Positions 35,904 to 45,110 of a stretch of 64,000 bases of DNA are shown one piece after another. The position numbers and the translations under genes are program-made. The notes beneath the pieces are model-generated. The model did not search any database and was not told the origin of the DNA. It was given only the letters and a program-made list of their open reading frames with translations. This stretch comes from Sphaerisporangium album (lineage in GTDB: Bacteria; Actinomycetota; Actinomycetes; Streptosporangiales; Streptosporangiaceae). Numbering within the stretch: position 1 is the first letter of the stretch; each line of letters begins with the position of its first letter. The stretch covers positions 91,743-155,742 of the forward strand of contig NZ_QOIL01000002.1 in NCBI RefSeq assembly GCF_003323745.1, given 5' to 3'.

Positions 35904-36818
35904 ATGGCATCGCCAACAGGAACCTCCGACGCGCCTTTCGGCCGCTTGCTGACCGCCATGGTCACCCCCTTCACGACGGACGGCGCCGTCGACGCCGAAG
36001 GCGTCCAGCGTCTGGCGACCTACCTTGTCGACGAGCAGGACAACGACGGCCTGGTAGTGAGCGGCACGACCGGAGAGTCCGCCACCACCACGGACGCGGA
36101 GAAAGAGCTGATCCTGCGCCTGGTGCTGGAAGCCGTCGGCGACCGCGCGACCGTCGTGGCCGGTGCCGGCACCAACGACACCCGTCACACGATCGAGCTG
36201 GCCCGGGCCGCCGAGCGCGCGGGGGCCCATGGCCTGCTGCTGGTGACGCCGTATTACAACAAGCCCCCGCAGGAGGGGCTGTACCAGCACTTCACGACCG
36301 TGGCGGACGCCACGGGCCTGCCGGTGATGCTGTACGACATCCCCGGGCGCACGGGCACGCCCATCGCCACCGAGACGCTGCTGCGCCTGGCCCACCACCC
36401 GCGCATCGTCGCCGTCAAGGACGCCAAGGGCGACCTGTTCGCCGGCGCGCAGGTAATGGGCGCCACGGGCCTCACGTTCTACTCCGGTGACGACGCCGCC
36501 AACCTGCCCTGGCTCTCGGTCGGGGCCGCCGGGTTCGTCAGCGTGGTGAGCCACGTCGTAGGCTCCGAGCTGGCCTCCATGATCCGGCTCTTCCGCTCCG
36601 GCCACGCCGAGGGCGCCCGTGACGTCAACCGTCGCCTGCTGCCCGTCGTGACCGGCATCATGACCCGCACCCAAGGGGTGATCATGACGAAGGCGGCCCT
36701 CGGGCTGCTCGGCAGGGACGCCGGCCCCGTGCGGCTCCCGCTCGTGGACGCGACCCACGAAGAGGTGGCCGCCCTGAGGGAGGACCTGCTCGCGGGCGGG
36801 GTCAAGCTGCCCGGCTGA
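35904..36818 (+). CDS. dapA: 4-hydroxy-tetrahydrodipicolinate synthase
   Basis: 304 aa. DapA condenses pyruvate with aspartate semialdehyde at the branch to lysine and diaminopimelate. Motifs: TAMVTPFTTDGAVD at the start, VVSGTTGESATTT (substrate-binding), LLVTPYYNKPPQEGLYQHF with the catalytic Tyr, and RIVAVKDAKGD with the Schiff-base Lys. The ATG at 35904 is leaderless-type: no ribosome site, TACCGT 7 nt upstream. RNase J follows, as commonly seen in actinobacteria. The thyX gene often found near dapB/dapA in this group is not in the window. Confidence 0.97.
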   Translation: MASPTGTSDAPFGRLLTAMVTPFTTDGAVDAEGVQRLATYLVDEQDNDGLVVSGTTGESATTTDAEKELILRLVLEAVGDRATVVAGAGTNDTRHTIELARAAERAGAHGLLLVTPYYNKPPQEGLYQHFTTVADATGLPVMLYDIPGRTGTPIATETLLRLAHHPRIVAVKDAKGDLFAGAQVMGATGLTFYSGDDAANLPWLSVGAAGFVSVVSHVVGSELASMIRLFRSGHAEGARDVNRRLLPVVTGIMTRTQGVIMTKAALGLLGRDAGPVRLPLVDATHEEVAALREDLLAGGVKLPG

Positions 36819-37067
36819 CGCCCGGGAGGCGCCCGCGAGGGGCCGTGAAGGGCGCCACGATGACGTGACCGCCGCGCGTCCGTCCGTCCAGACGGCACGG
36901 ACGCGAGCGGCGGGGACAGGCAGGACCGCTACAGGCCGCGCAGTCGGCGCGGTGGGGAGGAACAGAGGGGTTTTGAGAATCGGAGACAGAAACCGTGGCC
37001 CGCGAGGCGCCGGACGGCTCGGCGAGGGAGCCGTGCGCGGGCGGGCCGCCGGATACGGGGGTAAAGC

Positions 37068-38753
37068 ATGAGTCATCCGCATCCCGAGCTCGGGCCGCCT
37101 CCGGCGCTTCCGGAGAACGGCCTGCGCATCGTCGCGCTCGGAGGGCTCGGCGAGATCGGCCGCAACATGGCGGTGTTCGAGTTCGACGGCCGGCTGCTGG
37201 TGGTCGACTGCGGCGTGCTGTTCCCCGAGCCCGAGCAGCCGGGCGTCGACCTGATCCTGCCCGACTTCACCTACATCAGGGACCGCCTCGACGACATCGA
37301 GGCCGTCGTGCTGACCCACGCCCACGAGGACCACATCGGCGCCGTGCCCTACCTGCTGCGTGAGCGCGCCGACATCCCGCTGGTCGGCTCCCGGCTCACG
37401 CTCGGCCTCATCGAGAGCAAGCTGACCGAGCACCGCATCCAGCCGGTCAAGGTCGAGGTCGCCGAGGGCGTGCGCCAGCGGTTCGGGCCGTTCGAGTGCG
37501 AGTTCTTCGCGGTCAACCACTCGATCCCCGACGCGCTGGCCGTCGCGCTGAGGACGCCCGCGGGCATCGTCCTGCACACGGGCGACTTCAAGATGGACCA
37601 GCTCCCGCTCGACGGCCGCCTCACCGACCTCGGCGGGTTCGCCCGGCTCGGGTCCGAGGGCGTCGACCTGCTGATGTCGGACTCGACGAACTCCGAGGTG
37701 CCGGGCTTCGTGCCGAGCGAGCGCACGATCAGCCCGGTGATCGACGAGGTGGTCCGCAGCGCGAGCAAGCGCATCATCGTCGCCTGCTTCGCCTCGCACG
37801 TCCACCGCGTGCAGCAGATCTTCGACGCCGCCGAGGAGAACGGCCGCAAGGTCGCGCTCATCGGGCGGTCGATGGTCCGCAACATGGGGGTCGCGCGCGA
37901 GCTCGGCTACCTGCGCGTGCCGCCTGGCCTGCTGGTCGACTCCCGCGAGATCGAGGAATGGCCGCCGGAGGACGTCGTGCTCATCTGCACGGGGTCCCAG
38001 GGCGAGCCGATGGCGGCGCTGTCGCGCATGGCGAACCGCGACCACCCGATCCGGGTGGCCGACGGCGACACCGTCGTGCTGGCGTCGTCGCTGGTGCCGG
38101 GCAACGAGACGGCCGTCAACAAGGTCATCAACGGGCTCACCCGCTGGGGCGCGCGCGTGGTGCACAAGGGCAACGCCACCGTGCACGTCTCGGGTCACGC
38201 CGCAGCCGGCGAGCTGCTGTACGTCCTCAACCTCACCAAGCCGTCCAACTTCATGCCGGTGCACGGCGAATGGCGCCACATGCGCGCCCACGCCAAGCTC
38301 GCCGCGCTGACCGGCGTCCCCGACGACCACATCGTCATCGCCGAGGACGGCGTGGTCGTGGACCTGGTGGACGGCCGGGCGAAGATCGTCGGCAACGTGC
38401 AGTGCGGCTACGTCTACGTCGACGGCTCCTCGGTCGGCGCGGTCACCGACGTCGCGCTCAAGGACCGCCGCATCCTCGGGGACGAGGGCTTCATCTCGGT
38501 GGTCGTGGTGGTCGACTCGACCACGGGCAAGGTCACCGGCGGGCCGGAGGTCTACGCGCGCGGGTCGGGCATCGAGATCGAGGCGTTCGACGCGGTCATC
38601 CCGCTGATCGAGAGCGCGCTGGAGGACACCGCGGCGGACGGCGTCGCGGACCTGCAGCAGATGCGCCGGGTGACCCGCCGCATCGTCGGGCGCTGGGTCA
38701 GCGACACCTACCGCCGCCGGCCGATGATTATTCCGGTGGTCGTGGAGGTCTGA
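37068..38753 (+). CDS. rnj: Ribonuclease J
   Basis: 561 aa. Metallo-beta-lactamase/beta-CASP ribonuclease with endo- and 5'-3' exonuclease activity in mRNA decay and rRNA maturation. The zinc motif HAHEDH is at residues 84-89. VLHTGDFKMDQ and MSDSTNSEVPGF continue the active site. The beta-CASP part has CFASHVHRVQQI and HVSGHAAAGEL, then FMPVHGEWRH. The C-terminal domain ends RPMIIPVVVEV. The ATG at 37068 follows GGGGGT. It is 249 bp downstream of dapA with no supported gene in between. Confidence 0.97.
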   Translation: MSHPHPELGPPPALPENGLRIVALGGLGEIGRNMAVFEFDGRLLVVDCGVLFPEPEQPGVDLILPDFTYIRDRLDDIEAVVLTHAHEDHIGAVPYLLRERADIPLVGSRLTLGLIESKLTEHRIQPVKVEVAEGVRQRFGPFECEFFAVNHSIPDALAVALRTPAGIVLHTGDFKMDQLPLDGRLTDLGGFARLGSEGVDLLMSDSTNSEVPGFVPSERTISPVIDEVVRSASKRIIVACFASHVHRVQQIFDAAEENGRKVALIGRSMVRNMGVARELGYLRVPPGLLVDSREIEEWPPEDVVLICTGSQGEPMAALSRMANRDHPIRVADGDTVVLASSLVPGNETAVNKVINGLTRWGARVVHKGNATVHVSGHAAAGELLYVLNLTKPSNFMPVHGEWRHMRAHAKLAALTGVPDDHIVIAEDGVVVDLVDGRAKIVGNVQCGYVYVDGSSVGAVTDVALKDRRILGDEGFISVVVVVDSTTGKVTGGPEVYARGSGIEIEAFDAVIPLIESALEDTAADGVADLQQMRRVTRRIVGRWVSDTYRRRPMIIPVVVEV

Positions 38754-38804
38754 CGCGGCGTAGGTTTCACGTGCCGGAACCCGAACCCGCGCACGAGGAG
38801 CCGT

Positions 38805-39362
38805 ATGCCTGAGAACCAGGCCGGATCGCCGGTGAACGCCCCCGCCTCCACGGCCGGCGTCACCGGCACAGCCGCCAAGGTCGTCTACACGAAGTACGAC
38901 GGGTCGCTCCACTGGCACCACGACGGGTGGCTGCTGGGGGAGGACGAGCACGGGGCCTGGCTCGGATGCCCGCCGCGCACGCGCGCGGCCCGGGGCGCCG
39001 AGCCGCCGGTCGTCTGGGAGGAGGCGTTCGTGATGCTGTTCCCGCGCGACGCCTGGTGGACCGCGACCTTCAACGACCGGCCGGCCAGGTGCGCGATCTA
39101 CTGCGACATCACGACCGTGCCGCGATGGCTCGACGGGCAGGTGACGATGGTCGACCTGGACCTGGACGTGCTGCTGATGCGCGACGGGCGCCTGTTCGTG
39201 GACGACGAGGACGAGTTCGCCGAGCACCTCGTCCGCTACGGCTATCCGAGCGAGGTCATCGGCCGGGCGGAGAGCTCGGCCGCCTGGCTGATGGCCGCCA
39301 TCGCCGCGGGCACCCCGCCCTTCGACGGCACCCACGAACGCTGGCTCTCCGGGGTCCGTTGA
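38805..39362 (+). CDS. DUF402 domain protein
   Basis: 185 aa. A DUF402/FomD-like beta-barrel protein. Typical stretches are KYDGSLHWHHDGWLLGEDEH, then YCDITTVPRWLDG, MVDLDLDVLL and DEDEFAEHLVRYGYP. Members of this fold include nucleoside phosphate hydrolases and proteins linked to RNA metabolism; its specific reaction is not known. The ATG has GAGGAG about 6 nt upstream. It follows RNase J by 51 bp in the same direction and could be cotranscribed. The N-terminal 25 residues are Ala/Thr-rich and unconserved. Confidence 0.82.
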   Translation: MPENQAGSPVNAPASTAGVTGTAAKVVYTKYDGSLHWHHDGWLLGEDEHGAWLGCPPRTRAARGAEPPVVWEEAFVMLFPRDAWWTATFNDRPARCAIYCDITTVPRWLDGQVTMVDLDLDVLLMRDGRLFVDDEDEFAEHLVRYGYPSEVIGRAESSAAWLMAAIAAGTPPFDGTHERWLSGVR

Positions 39363-39429
39363 GCTAGGGCGGTCCCTCTCTCCGCGCGATCGGAGGGCGC
39401 GCCATGGGCACCGCGAATGGGCACAGTCC

Positions 39430-40686
39430 TTACCAGCGTGGACGGGCCGAAGAGAAGGCGGGGTCGGTCGTGCGCATGTAGCCTCCGTCGTCCCGGGTCC
39501 GGATGCCGCACTTCAGGTAGTTCTCGTGCATCACCGCCAGGGCGTCGCGGTCCAGCTCGACGCCGAGCCCCGGCCCGCGGGGCACCTCTACGGCGCCGTC
39601 GTGGAACCGCAGCGCCCCGGGCGCGACGACGTCCTGCCCCGCGAGCCACGGGGTGTGGGTGTCGCAGGCGTACGCCAAGGTCGGCACGGCCGCCGCGAGG
39701 TGCGTCATGGCGGCCAGGCTGATGCCGAGGTGGCTGTTGGAGTGCATCGACAGCTCCAGCCCGAACGTCGCGCACAGCCTGGCGAGCTGCGTGGAGCGCA
39801 CGAGCCCGCCCCAGTAGTGGTGGTCGGCGAGCAGCACGCCGATGGCCCGGCGCTCGATCGCGGGCGGCAGGTGCTCGAAGGCCACCACGCACATGTTGGT
39901 GGCCAGCGGCATCCCCGCCTCGGCCGCGACCGCCGCCATGCCGTCCAGGCCCGGGGTCGGGTCCTCCAGGTACTCCAGCACGCCGGCGAGCTCCCGCGCG
40001 ACCATGAGGGAGGTCTCGGGGGTCCACGCGGCGTTCGGGTCGATGCGGATCGGCAGCTCGGGGAAGGCGTCGCGCAGCGCGTGCACGGCCTCGATCTCCT
40101 CGGCCGGGGGACGCACCCCTCCCTTGAGCTTGAGCGAGCGGAAGCCGTACGCGTCCACGAGCAGCCGGGCCTGGGCGACCAGCCCCTCGGCGTCGAGCGC
40201 GGCCCCGAAGCCGTCGGGCTCCGCGCCGGGGTGGCCGGCCCATTTGTAGAACAGGTAGGCGCTGTAGGGGACGGAGTCGCGGACGGCGCCGCCGAGCAGG
40301 TCGGCGACGGGCCTGCCCGCGGCCCTGGCCTGGATGTCCACGCAGGCGACCTCGAACGGGGAGAAGACGCGGTCCAGGGTCTTCTCCTTGGTCGCCGTCC
40401 TCGCCGTGGCGTGCCGGGTGGTGACCTGGGCGCCCACCGAGGCGGCCACCTGGGCGTAGATCGCGTGATGGGCGTAGGCGTCGTGGCCGGGGAGCAGGCG
40501 CGCGGCCGCGCGCACCAGCTCCAGGTGGGCCAGGTCGCCGTAGGTCTCGCCGAGCCCGGTGAGGCCCTCGTCGGTGACGACCTCGACGACGGTGCGCAGC
40601 GCCCACGGCTGGTGGACGCCCGAGGCGTTGAGCAGCGGGGGGTCGCGGAAGGCGACCGGCGTGACCCGGACCTCCGTGATCCTCAT
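39430..40686 (-). CDS. gudD: Glucarate dehydratase (enolase superfamily)
   Basis: 418 aa. It removes water from D-glucarate to give 5-dehydro-4-deoxyglucarate. Landmarks of the GudD branch: SLKLKGG (catalytic Lys pair), RIDPNAAW, LEDPTPGLDGM (metal ligands), ATNMCVV (Asn instead of Asp is typical of glucarate dehydratases) and the catalytic His in MHSNSHLGISLAAM. The ATG at 40686 overlaps the stop of the preceding gene (ATGA), which encodes the next enzyme of the same pathway. Last gene of the minus-strand operon starting at 44893. Galactarate activity is possible. Confidence 0.93.
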   Translation of the reverse strand: MRITEVRVTPVAFRDPPLLNASGVHQPWALRTVVEVVTDEGLTGLGETYGDLAHLELVRAAARLLPGHDAYAHHAIYAQVAASVGAQVTTRHATARTATKEKTLDRVFSPFEVACVDIQARAAGRPVADLLGGAVRDSVPYSAYLFYKWAGHPGAEPDGFGAALDAEGLVAQARLLVDAYGFRSLKLKGGVRPPAEEIEAVHALRDAFPELPIRIDPNAAWTPETSLMVARELAGVLEYLEDPTPGLDGMAAVAAEAGMPLATNMCVVAFEHLPPAIERRAIGVLLADHHYWGGLVRSTQLARLCATFGLELSMHSNSHLGISLAAMTHLAAAVPTLAYACDTHTPWLAGQDVVAPGALRFHDGAVEVPRGPGLGVELDRDALAVMHENYLKCGIRTRDDGGYMRTTDPAFSSARPRW

Positions 40687-41615
40687 GATCCACTGCTCGC
40701 GGGCGCGTCGAGGGCGGGCACCAGGTCGAGCCCGGCGGCGATGAGCTTCTCCAGCACGGCCAGGTGGCCGGGTTCGGGGTCGACGAGCGGCGGCCGTACA
40801 CCGCCCACGTCCAGGCCGCGCAGCCGCACCCCCGCCTTGACCAGGGACACGGCGTACCCGGGGACGCGGTCGCGCAGCTCGACCAGCGGCCGGTAGAACC
40901 CGGACAGCAGCCGCCGCACGGTCTGCTCGTCGCCCGTGGTGATCGCCCGGTGGAAGCCGAGGGCGACCTCGGGGACGAAGCAGAACGCGGCCGAGGAGTA
41001 CAGCCGCACGCCGACGCCGCGGAAGGCGGGCACGGTCATCTCGGCGGTCGGCAGGCCGTTGAAGAACGTGAACTCGCGGTCGGTGGCGTCGCGGACGGCC
41101 AGGATGATGCGTTGCAGCAGGTCGAGGTCGCCGAGCCCGTCCTTGAAGCCGATGACGTTCGGCACCTGCGCGAGCCGGGCCACCGACTCGGGGGTGTACC
41201 GGCTGCTGCCCCGCTGGTAGACGATCACCGGCAGGGCGGTGGCGGCGGTCACCTCGCGGACGTACCGCAGCAGGCCCTCCGGCGGGCCGGAGACGAGGTA
41301 GGGCGGTAGCAGCAGCAGGCCGTCGGCCCCGGCCCGGGTGGCGGCGGCGGCGCAGGCGCGGGCGAAGGGCAGGGCTCCGCCGGCGCCGGACAGCACGGGC
41401 ACCCGCCCGGCCGTGGCCTCGACGGCGACGCGGACGACGCGCTCGTACTCGGGCAGGCTGAGGGCGTTGAACTCGCCGGTGCCGCAGGCGGCGAAGACGC
41501 CTCCGGCGCCCGCGCTCACGCCGTCGTCCACGTGCCGGGCGAGCGCCTCCTCGTCGAGCGAGCCGTCCGGGGAGAACGGGGTCACCGGGAAGAAGAGAAC
41601 ACCGTCAAGGCGCAT
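40683..41615 (-). CDS. kdgD: 5-dehydro-4-deoxyglucarate dehydratase (KdgD)
   Basis: 310 aa, DHDPS/NAL superfamily. It dehydrates and decarboxylates 5-dehydro-4-deoxyglucarate to 2,5-dioxopentanoate. The start MRLDGVLFFPVTPFSPDG and CGTGEFNALSLPEY are typical of KdgD. VIVYQRGSSRY holds the catalytic Tyr and VIGFKDGLGDLD the Schiff-base Lys. The ATG at 41615 has GAGGAG 5 nt upstream; the frame is open for 34 more codons but these are unlike the family. Translationally coupled to gudD. Confidence 0.93.
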   Translation of the reverse strand: MRLDGVLFFPVTPFSPDGSLDEEALARHVDDGVSAGAGGVFAACGTGEFNALSLPEYERVVRVAVEATAGRVPVLSGAGGALPFARACAAAATRAGADGLLLLPPYLVSGPPEGLLRYVREVTAATALPVIVYQRGSSRYTPESVARLAQVPNVIGFKDGLGDLDLLQRIILAVRDATDREFTFFNGLPTAEMTVPAFRGVGVRLYSSAAFCFVPEVALGFHRAITTGDEQTVRRLLSGFYRPLVELRDRVPGYAVSLVKAGVRLRGLDVGGVRPPLVDPEPGHLAVLEKLIAAGLDLVPALDAPASSGS

Positions 41616-41720
41616 GGGACTCCTCATCGCTTGGGTATCGCTTGGGTCGACGCGTGCGTCATGGCTGGGGGGAACGGGGATCGGGGTCGTCGTGGACGGC
41701 CGTTCCGGAACGGTCACGGG

Positions 41721-42581
41721 TCACCCCTTGACCGCTCCGGCCACGAGGCCGGACATGAAGGTGCGCTGGAAGGCGAGGTAGACGGCGAGGCTCGGCAGCA
41801 GCGCCAGCAGCGAGCCGGCGAGCAGGGCCCCCGGGCCGACGCTCGGGTCCGAGCGCAGCGAGGCGAGGGCCACCGTGAGCGTGTAGTCGTCGGGGGTCTC
41901 GGCGACGATGAGCGGCAGCAGGTACTGGTCCCAGATCATGGTGAAGCCGAAGATGACGATCACGCCGAGCGCGGGGCGGCACAGCGGCAGGATGATCTGC
42001 CCGAAGATCCGCATCTCGCTCGCGCCGTCGACCCGGGCGGCCTCCTCCAGCTCGGCGGGGATCTCCTTCATGAACTCGCTCATCACGAAGATCGAGAAAC
42101 CCCAGCCGCCCAGGGGGAGGATCACGCCGAGCAGGCTGCCGCGCAGGTCGAGGTGCAGCAGGGGCAGGTCGCCGAGGACCAGCGAGAGCGGGATCGCGAT
42201 GATCTCCTCGGGCAGCATCATCGTGGCGAGGATCGCCAGCAGCACCAGCGCCTGCCCGCGGAACCGCTTGCGCGCCAGCGCGTACGCCGCGAACACGCTC
42301 ACCGCGACCTGGAGCAGCAGCGCGCCCCCGGCGATCACCACGGAGTTGAGGAAGAAGTGCCACAGGCCCTGCTCGGCGGCGACCTGGAAGTTCTCCAAGG
42401 TGGGGTCGTGGGGGATCAGGGACATGCGGCTGGGGTCGGCCCCGGCGTCGAACGCGCCGGAGAAGACGGCCAGCAGCGGCCCGCAGAACACGACGACCAC
42501 GGCGGCGTACAGCAGCAGCCGGGTGGCCGAGGCGACGGGGTGGCGGCGGCCCCACCCCCAGCCGAGTGCGGTGTCGAACAT
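41721..42581 (-). CDS. ABC transporter permease (carbohydrate, MalG/UgpE type)
   Basis: 286 aa with six membrane segments. The cytoplasmic EAA loop is ELEEAARVDGASEMRIFGQI, followed by ILPLCRPALGV. It pairs with the permease upstream; the two genes directly abut (TGA ATG). Together with the lipoprotein at 43559 they form a CUT1-type sugar importer. No ATP-binding subunit is encoded in the cluster; actinomycetes often supply one shared ATPase (MsiK) from elsewhere. Substrate inferred to be a uronate, aldarate or oligouronide. Confidence 0.93.
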   Translation of the reverse strand: MFDTALGWGWGRRHPVASATRLLLYAAVVVVFCGPLLAVFSGAFDAGADPSRMSLIPHDPTLENFQVAAEQGLWHFFLNSVVIAGGALLLQVAVSVFAAYALARKRFRGQALVLLAILATMMLPEEIIAIPLSLVLGDLPLLHLDLRGSLLGVILPLGGWGFSIFVMSEFMKEIPAELEEAARVDGASEMRIFGQIILPLCRPALGVIVIFGFTMIWDQYLLPLIVAETPDDYTLTVALASLRSDPSVGPGALLAGSLLALLPSLAVYLAFQRTFMSGLVAGAVKG

Positions 42582-43562
42582 TCAGATCTCCCTGCGCCTG
42601 CGGTAGACGGTCACGGCGACGGTGAGGACGAGGGTGGTGAGGAAGAGCAGCACCGAGGCGGCGGAGGCGAAGCCGAGGTCGCCGGCGTCGAAGCCGAGCG
42701 CGTAGATGCGGGTCATGACGACGTCGGTCGCCCCGGCGGGGCCGCCGCCCGTGAGCACGAAGACCTCGGTGAACACCCGCAGGCCGCGGATGCAGGCGAG
42801 CGTGACCAGGATCGTGATCACCGGGCGCAGCGCGGGGATCGTCACGTGGCGGATCCGCTGGAGGAGGCTCGCCCCCTCCAGCGCCGCGGCCTCGTAGTGC
42901 TGCCGGTCGATGCCCGCCAGCCCCGCCAGGATGATCATCATGTCGTACGGCGCGTGTTTCCAGACGCCGACGAGGATGACCCACCACAGCGCGGTGCGCG
43001 GGTCGTCCAGGAACTTCTCCGGGCCGAAGCCGAGCAGGCCGAACAGCGTGTTGAGCATGCCCTGGTCGCCCGCGAAGTACAGCAGCCGCCACACCTCGCC
43101 GACCACGGCGATGGCCGTCACCACGGGCAGGAAGGCGGCCGAGCGCACCACCCACAGCGTGCGCGCCTTGCCTTCCAGCAACAGGGCCAGCACGAACCCG
43201 AGGATCATGGCCCCGGCCGTCTGGGCCGTGGCCAGCACCAGCGTGTGGCCCATCGCGGAGCGGAAGGACTCGTCGGTGAAGACGCGGCCGTAGTTGGCGA
43301 GGCCGATCCACTCGTCCCCGAGGAAGGGGCGCACGTTGAAGAAGCTCATCCATAGCCCGCGCGCCATCGGGATGTACTTGAAGTAGAGGAAGAGGATCAG
43401 CGCCGGCGCCAGGAACAGCCAGGGGACGAGCCGCAGCCCGCGCGACCGGTGCGGGCGGCGGCGGTGGTCGGCGGCGGGGCGGGGCGGGGCGCCGGCACGT
43501 CCCGCCCCCGGCGAGCGCGCGCCGTCGTCCGCGATCGCCGTGCCGCCGGCGCGGGCGGTCAC
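42582..43562 (-). CDS. ABC transporter permease (carbohydrate, MalF/UgpA type)
   Basis: 326 aa. About 40 Arg/Pro/Ala-rich residues precede the first segment (LVPWLFLAPALILFLYFKYI), which is the typical start of the UgpA branch. Six membrane segments follow; the EAA loop is HYEAAALEGASLLQRIRHVT. The GTG start overlaps the stop of the binding-protein gene (GTGA, 43559-43562). Works with the permease at 41721. Confidence 0.93.
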   Translation of the reverse strand: MTARAGGTAIADDGARSPGAGRAGAPPRPAADHRRRPHRSRGLRLVPWLFLAPALILFLYFKYIPMARGLWMSFFNVRPFLGDEWIGLANYGRVFTDESFRSAMGHTLVLATAQTAGAMILGFVLALLLEGKARTLWVVRSAAFLPVVTAIAVVGEVWRLLYFAGDQGMLNTLFGLLGFGPEKFLDDPRTALWWVILVGVWKHAPYDMMIILAGLAGIDRQHYEAAALEGASLLQRIRHVTIPALRPVITILVTLACIRGLRVFTEVFVLTGGGPAGATDVVMTRIYALGFDAGDLGFASAASVLLFLTTLVLTVAVTVYRRRREI

Positions 43563-44893
43563 CCGGCGACCTTCTGCGTGGCGAGTTCGGTCCGGTAGTC
43601 GGCGGCGAGCTTGCCGAGGGCGCCGCGCACGTCGGCGTCACAGGTGGCGAACAGCGAGTTGAGCGTCTCCGAGGTCTTCTGGCGGAACGGCTGCCAGTTC
43701 GGGACCTGCGGGAACGTGCGGGCCGACTCCTGGTAGACCTTGGCGATCAGCGCCCAGCGGTCGTCCTTGCGCTCGGCGAGCATGTCGACGTTCTTGTTCA
43801 CCGGGATGCGGACCACGGGGTTAGGCTGGGTGCCGTTCATGCCGAGGCGCTGGCCGTCCGCGCTGATCAGGAACTCGGCGAGCTTCTTCTGCCCGTCCTG
43901 CTGGGCGGACCCGGCCATGAGGTAGATGTTCTCGCCCTCGCCGAGGACGGTCGCGCCGCCGGGCCCGGCGGGGGCGGGGACCACCTCGTACCTGTCCTTG
44001 CCGAGGCTCTTGTCGAAGCGGCCCATCATGTACGGGCCGGTGAGGTAGATGCCCGCCTGTCCCTTCTCGAAGAAGGGGTGGGCGTCGTCGGTGATCAGCG
44101 TGAGCGCGCCGGGGACGACGACCTTGTCCTTGCAGAACAGGCCCTGCAGCTTGGTGACCGCGTCCACGCTCCGGGGGGAGTCGATGGCCGGGGTGAACTT
44201 CCCGGGCCCGGCCTGGGTGAGGAAGTCGCCACCGCCCTCCCAGAGGAAGGACGACGCCCACCAGGCGGTGTACCCGCGCTGGCTGGAGCCGGGGACGAGC
44301 ATGCCGTAGGTGTCGGCCTGGCCGTTGCCGTCGGGGTCCTCGGCCTGGAATGCCTTGGCGAGGGAGACCAGGTCGTCCCAGGTCTTCGGGACGTCCTTGC
44401 CGAGCTTCTCGCGCCAGTCCTTCCGGATGAACAGGGCCATGGCCTGCGTGGAGAACGGGATGGCGTGCAGCTTGCCGTCCGCGCCGGTGGCCTGGCCCCA
44501 CGCGCGGTCGACGATCTGGTCGGATCCGGCGATGGACGCCTTGTCGATCGTGCCGACCAGGCCCTGCGTGGTCGCGGGGCCGAGGAGGCTGGAGTCGTTG
44601 ATGACGACGTCGGGCAGCTTCTTGGCCGCGGCGGCCTGCTGGATCTTCTGCTCGAAGTTCTCGTAGACCGGGACGTAGTCGACCTTGACGCCGGTCTTCT
44701 TGGTGAACTCCGCGATGACCTTGGTGTACACCTTGGCGGAGGCGGGGGTGGAGCGCGTCCAGAGCTGGAGGGCGGCGGCGCCTTCGGAGTCCGCCTTGGA
44801 GGCGCATCCGGACAGGACGGCCGTGGCCGTCAGGGCGGCGACGGCGAGCCCGGGGACGGCGCGCCGGCGGGTGAGGCGGAGGGGGGTGGCCAT
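43559..44893 (-). CDS. ABC transporter substrate-binding lipoprotein
   Basis: 444 aa. Signal peptide with twin Arg (LTRRRAVPGLAVAALTATAV) and lipobox LSGC (Cys about residue 30), so it is anchored outside the membrane. The mature part is a cluster-B (SBP type 1) sugar-binding protein: LQLWTRSTPASAKVYTKV, INDSSLLGPA, IPFSTQAMALFIRKDW, TYGMLVPGSS and EGENIYLMAGS. The start ATG 44893 has GGAG upstream. The operator-like repeat at 44904-44919 sits just before the ribosome site. First gene of the minus-strand uronate import and degradation operon. Confidence 0.94.
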   Translation of the reverse strand: MATPLRLTRRRAVPGLAVAALTATAVLSGCASKADSEGAAALQLWTRSTPASAKVYTKVIAEFTKKTGVKVDYVPVYENFEQKIQQAAAAKKLPDVVINDSSLLGPATTQGLVGTIDKASIAGSDQIVDRAWGQATGADGKLHAIPFSTQAMALFIRKDWREKLGKDVPKTWDDLVSLAKAFQAEDPDGNGQADTYGMLVPGSSQRGYTAWWASSFLWEGGGDFLTQAGPGKFTPAIDSPRSVDAVTKLQGLFCKDKVVVPGALTLITDDAHPFFEKGQAGIYLTGPYMMGRFDKSLGKDRYEVVPAPAGPGGATVLGEGENIYLMAGSAQQDGQKKLAEFLISADGQRLGMNGTQPNPVVRIPVNKNVDMLAERKDDRWALIAKVYQESARTFPQVPNWQPFRQKTSETLNSLFATCDADVRGALGKLAADYRTELATQKVAG

Positions 44894-44903
44894 TTCACAC
44901 TCC

Positions 44904-44919
44904 GTTCAAGGATGTGAAC
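44904..44919. promoter_or_regulatory. Operator 1 for IclR-type regulator (GTTCA-N6-TGAAC)
   Basis: Perfect inverted repeat GTTCA-AGGATG-TGAAC, followed by AGTG, 11 bp upstream of the binding-protein start. A related site lies at 44984-44998. Probably bound by one of the two IclR proteins of the island. Confidence 0.55.
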
Positions 44920-44983
44920 AGTGGATGTCTTCACGGGCGATCGGGGCGGGGCTATGGTCGTGCGTTCATAAGCTGGGATATCA

Positions 44984-44998
44984 TTCACGTATATGAAC
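44984..44998. promoter_or_regulatory. Operator 2 (TTCA-N6-TGAAC) in the divergent region
   Basis: TTCA-CGTATA-TGAAC, again followed by AGTG, as in operator 1. A further half-site GTTCAT at 44964-44969 forms a wider inverted repeat with ATGAAC (44993-44998). The region lies between the ABC operon and udh. Confidence 0.5.
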
Positions 44999-45073
44999 AG
45001 TGCGAAAGTACGCCGCACCCGCCCCCCGGGTCAAGGGGGGTTCCGGCGATCCGTTGCCAGGCAACACGCGATC

Positions 45074-45104
45074 TTGACGAACCCCGCGTCGACGCCCGTA
45101 CGGT
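45074..45104 (+). promoter_or_regulatory. udh: Promoter of udh
   Basis: TTGACG (45074-45079), 19-bp spacer, TACGGT (45099-45104), then 6 nt to the ATG at 45111. No ribosome site; leaderless mRNA expected. Confidence 0.6.
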
Positions 45105-45110
45105 TGCGGC

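Noticed and set aside
35820..39335. 1171-codon antisense ORF over dapA, rnj and DUF402
   Set aside because: Runs across three well-supported genes and their gaps; no recognisable domain.
41532..43355. 607-codon plus-strand ORF opposite the ABC permeases
   Set aside because: Shadow; the permease frames have clear membrane segments and EAA loops.
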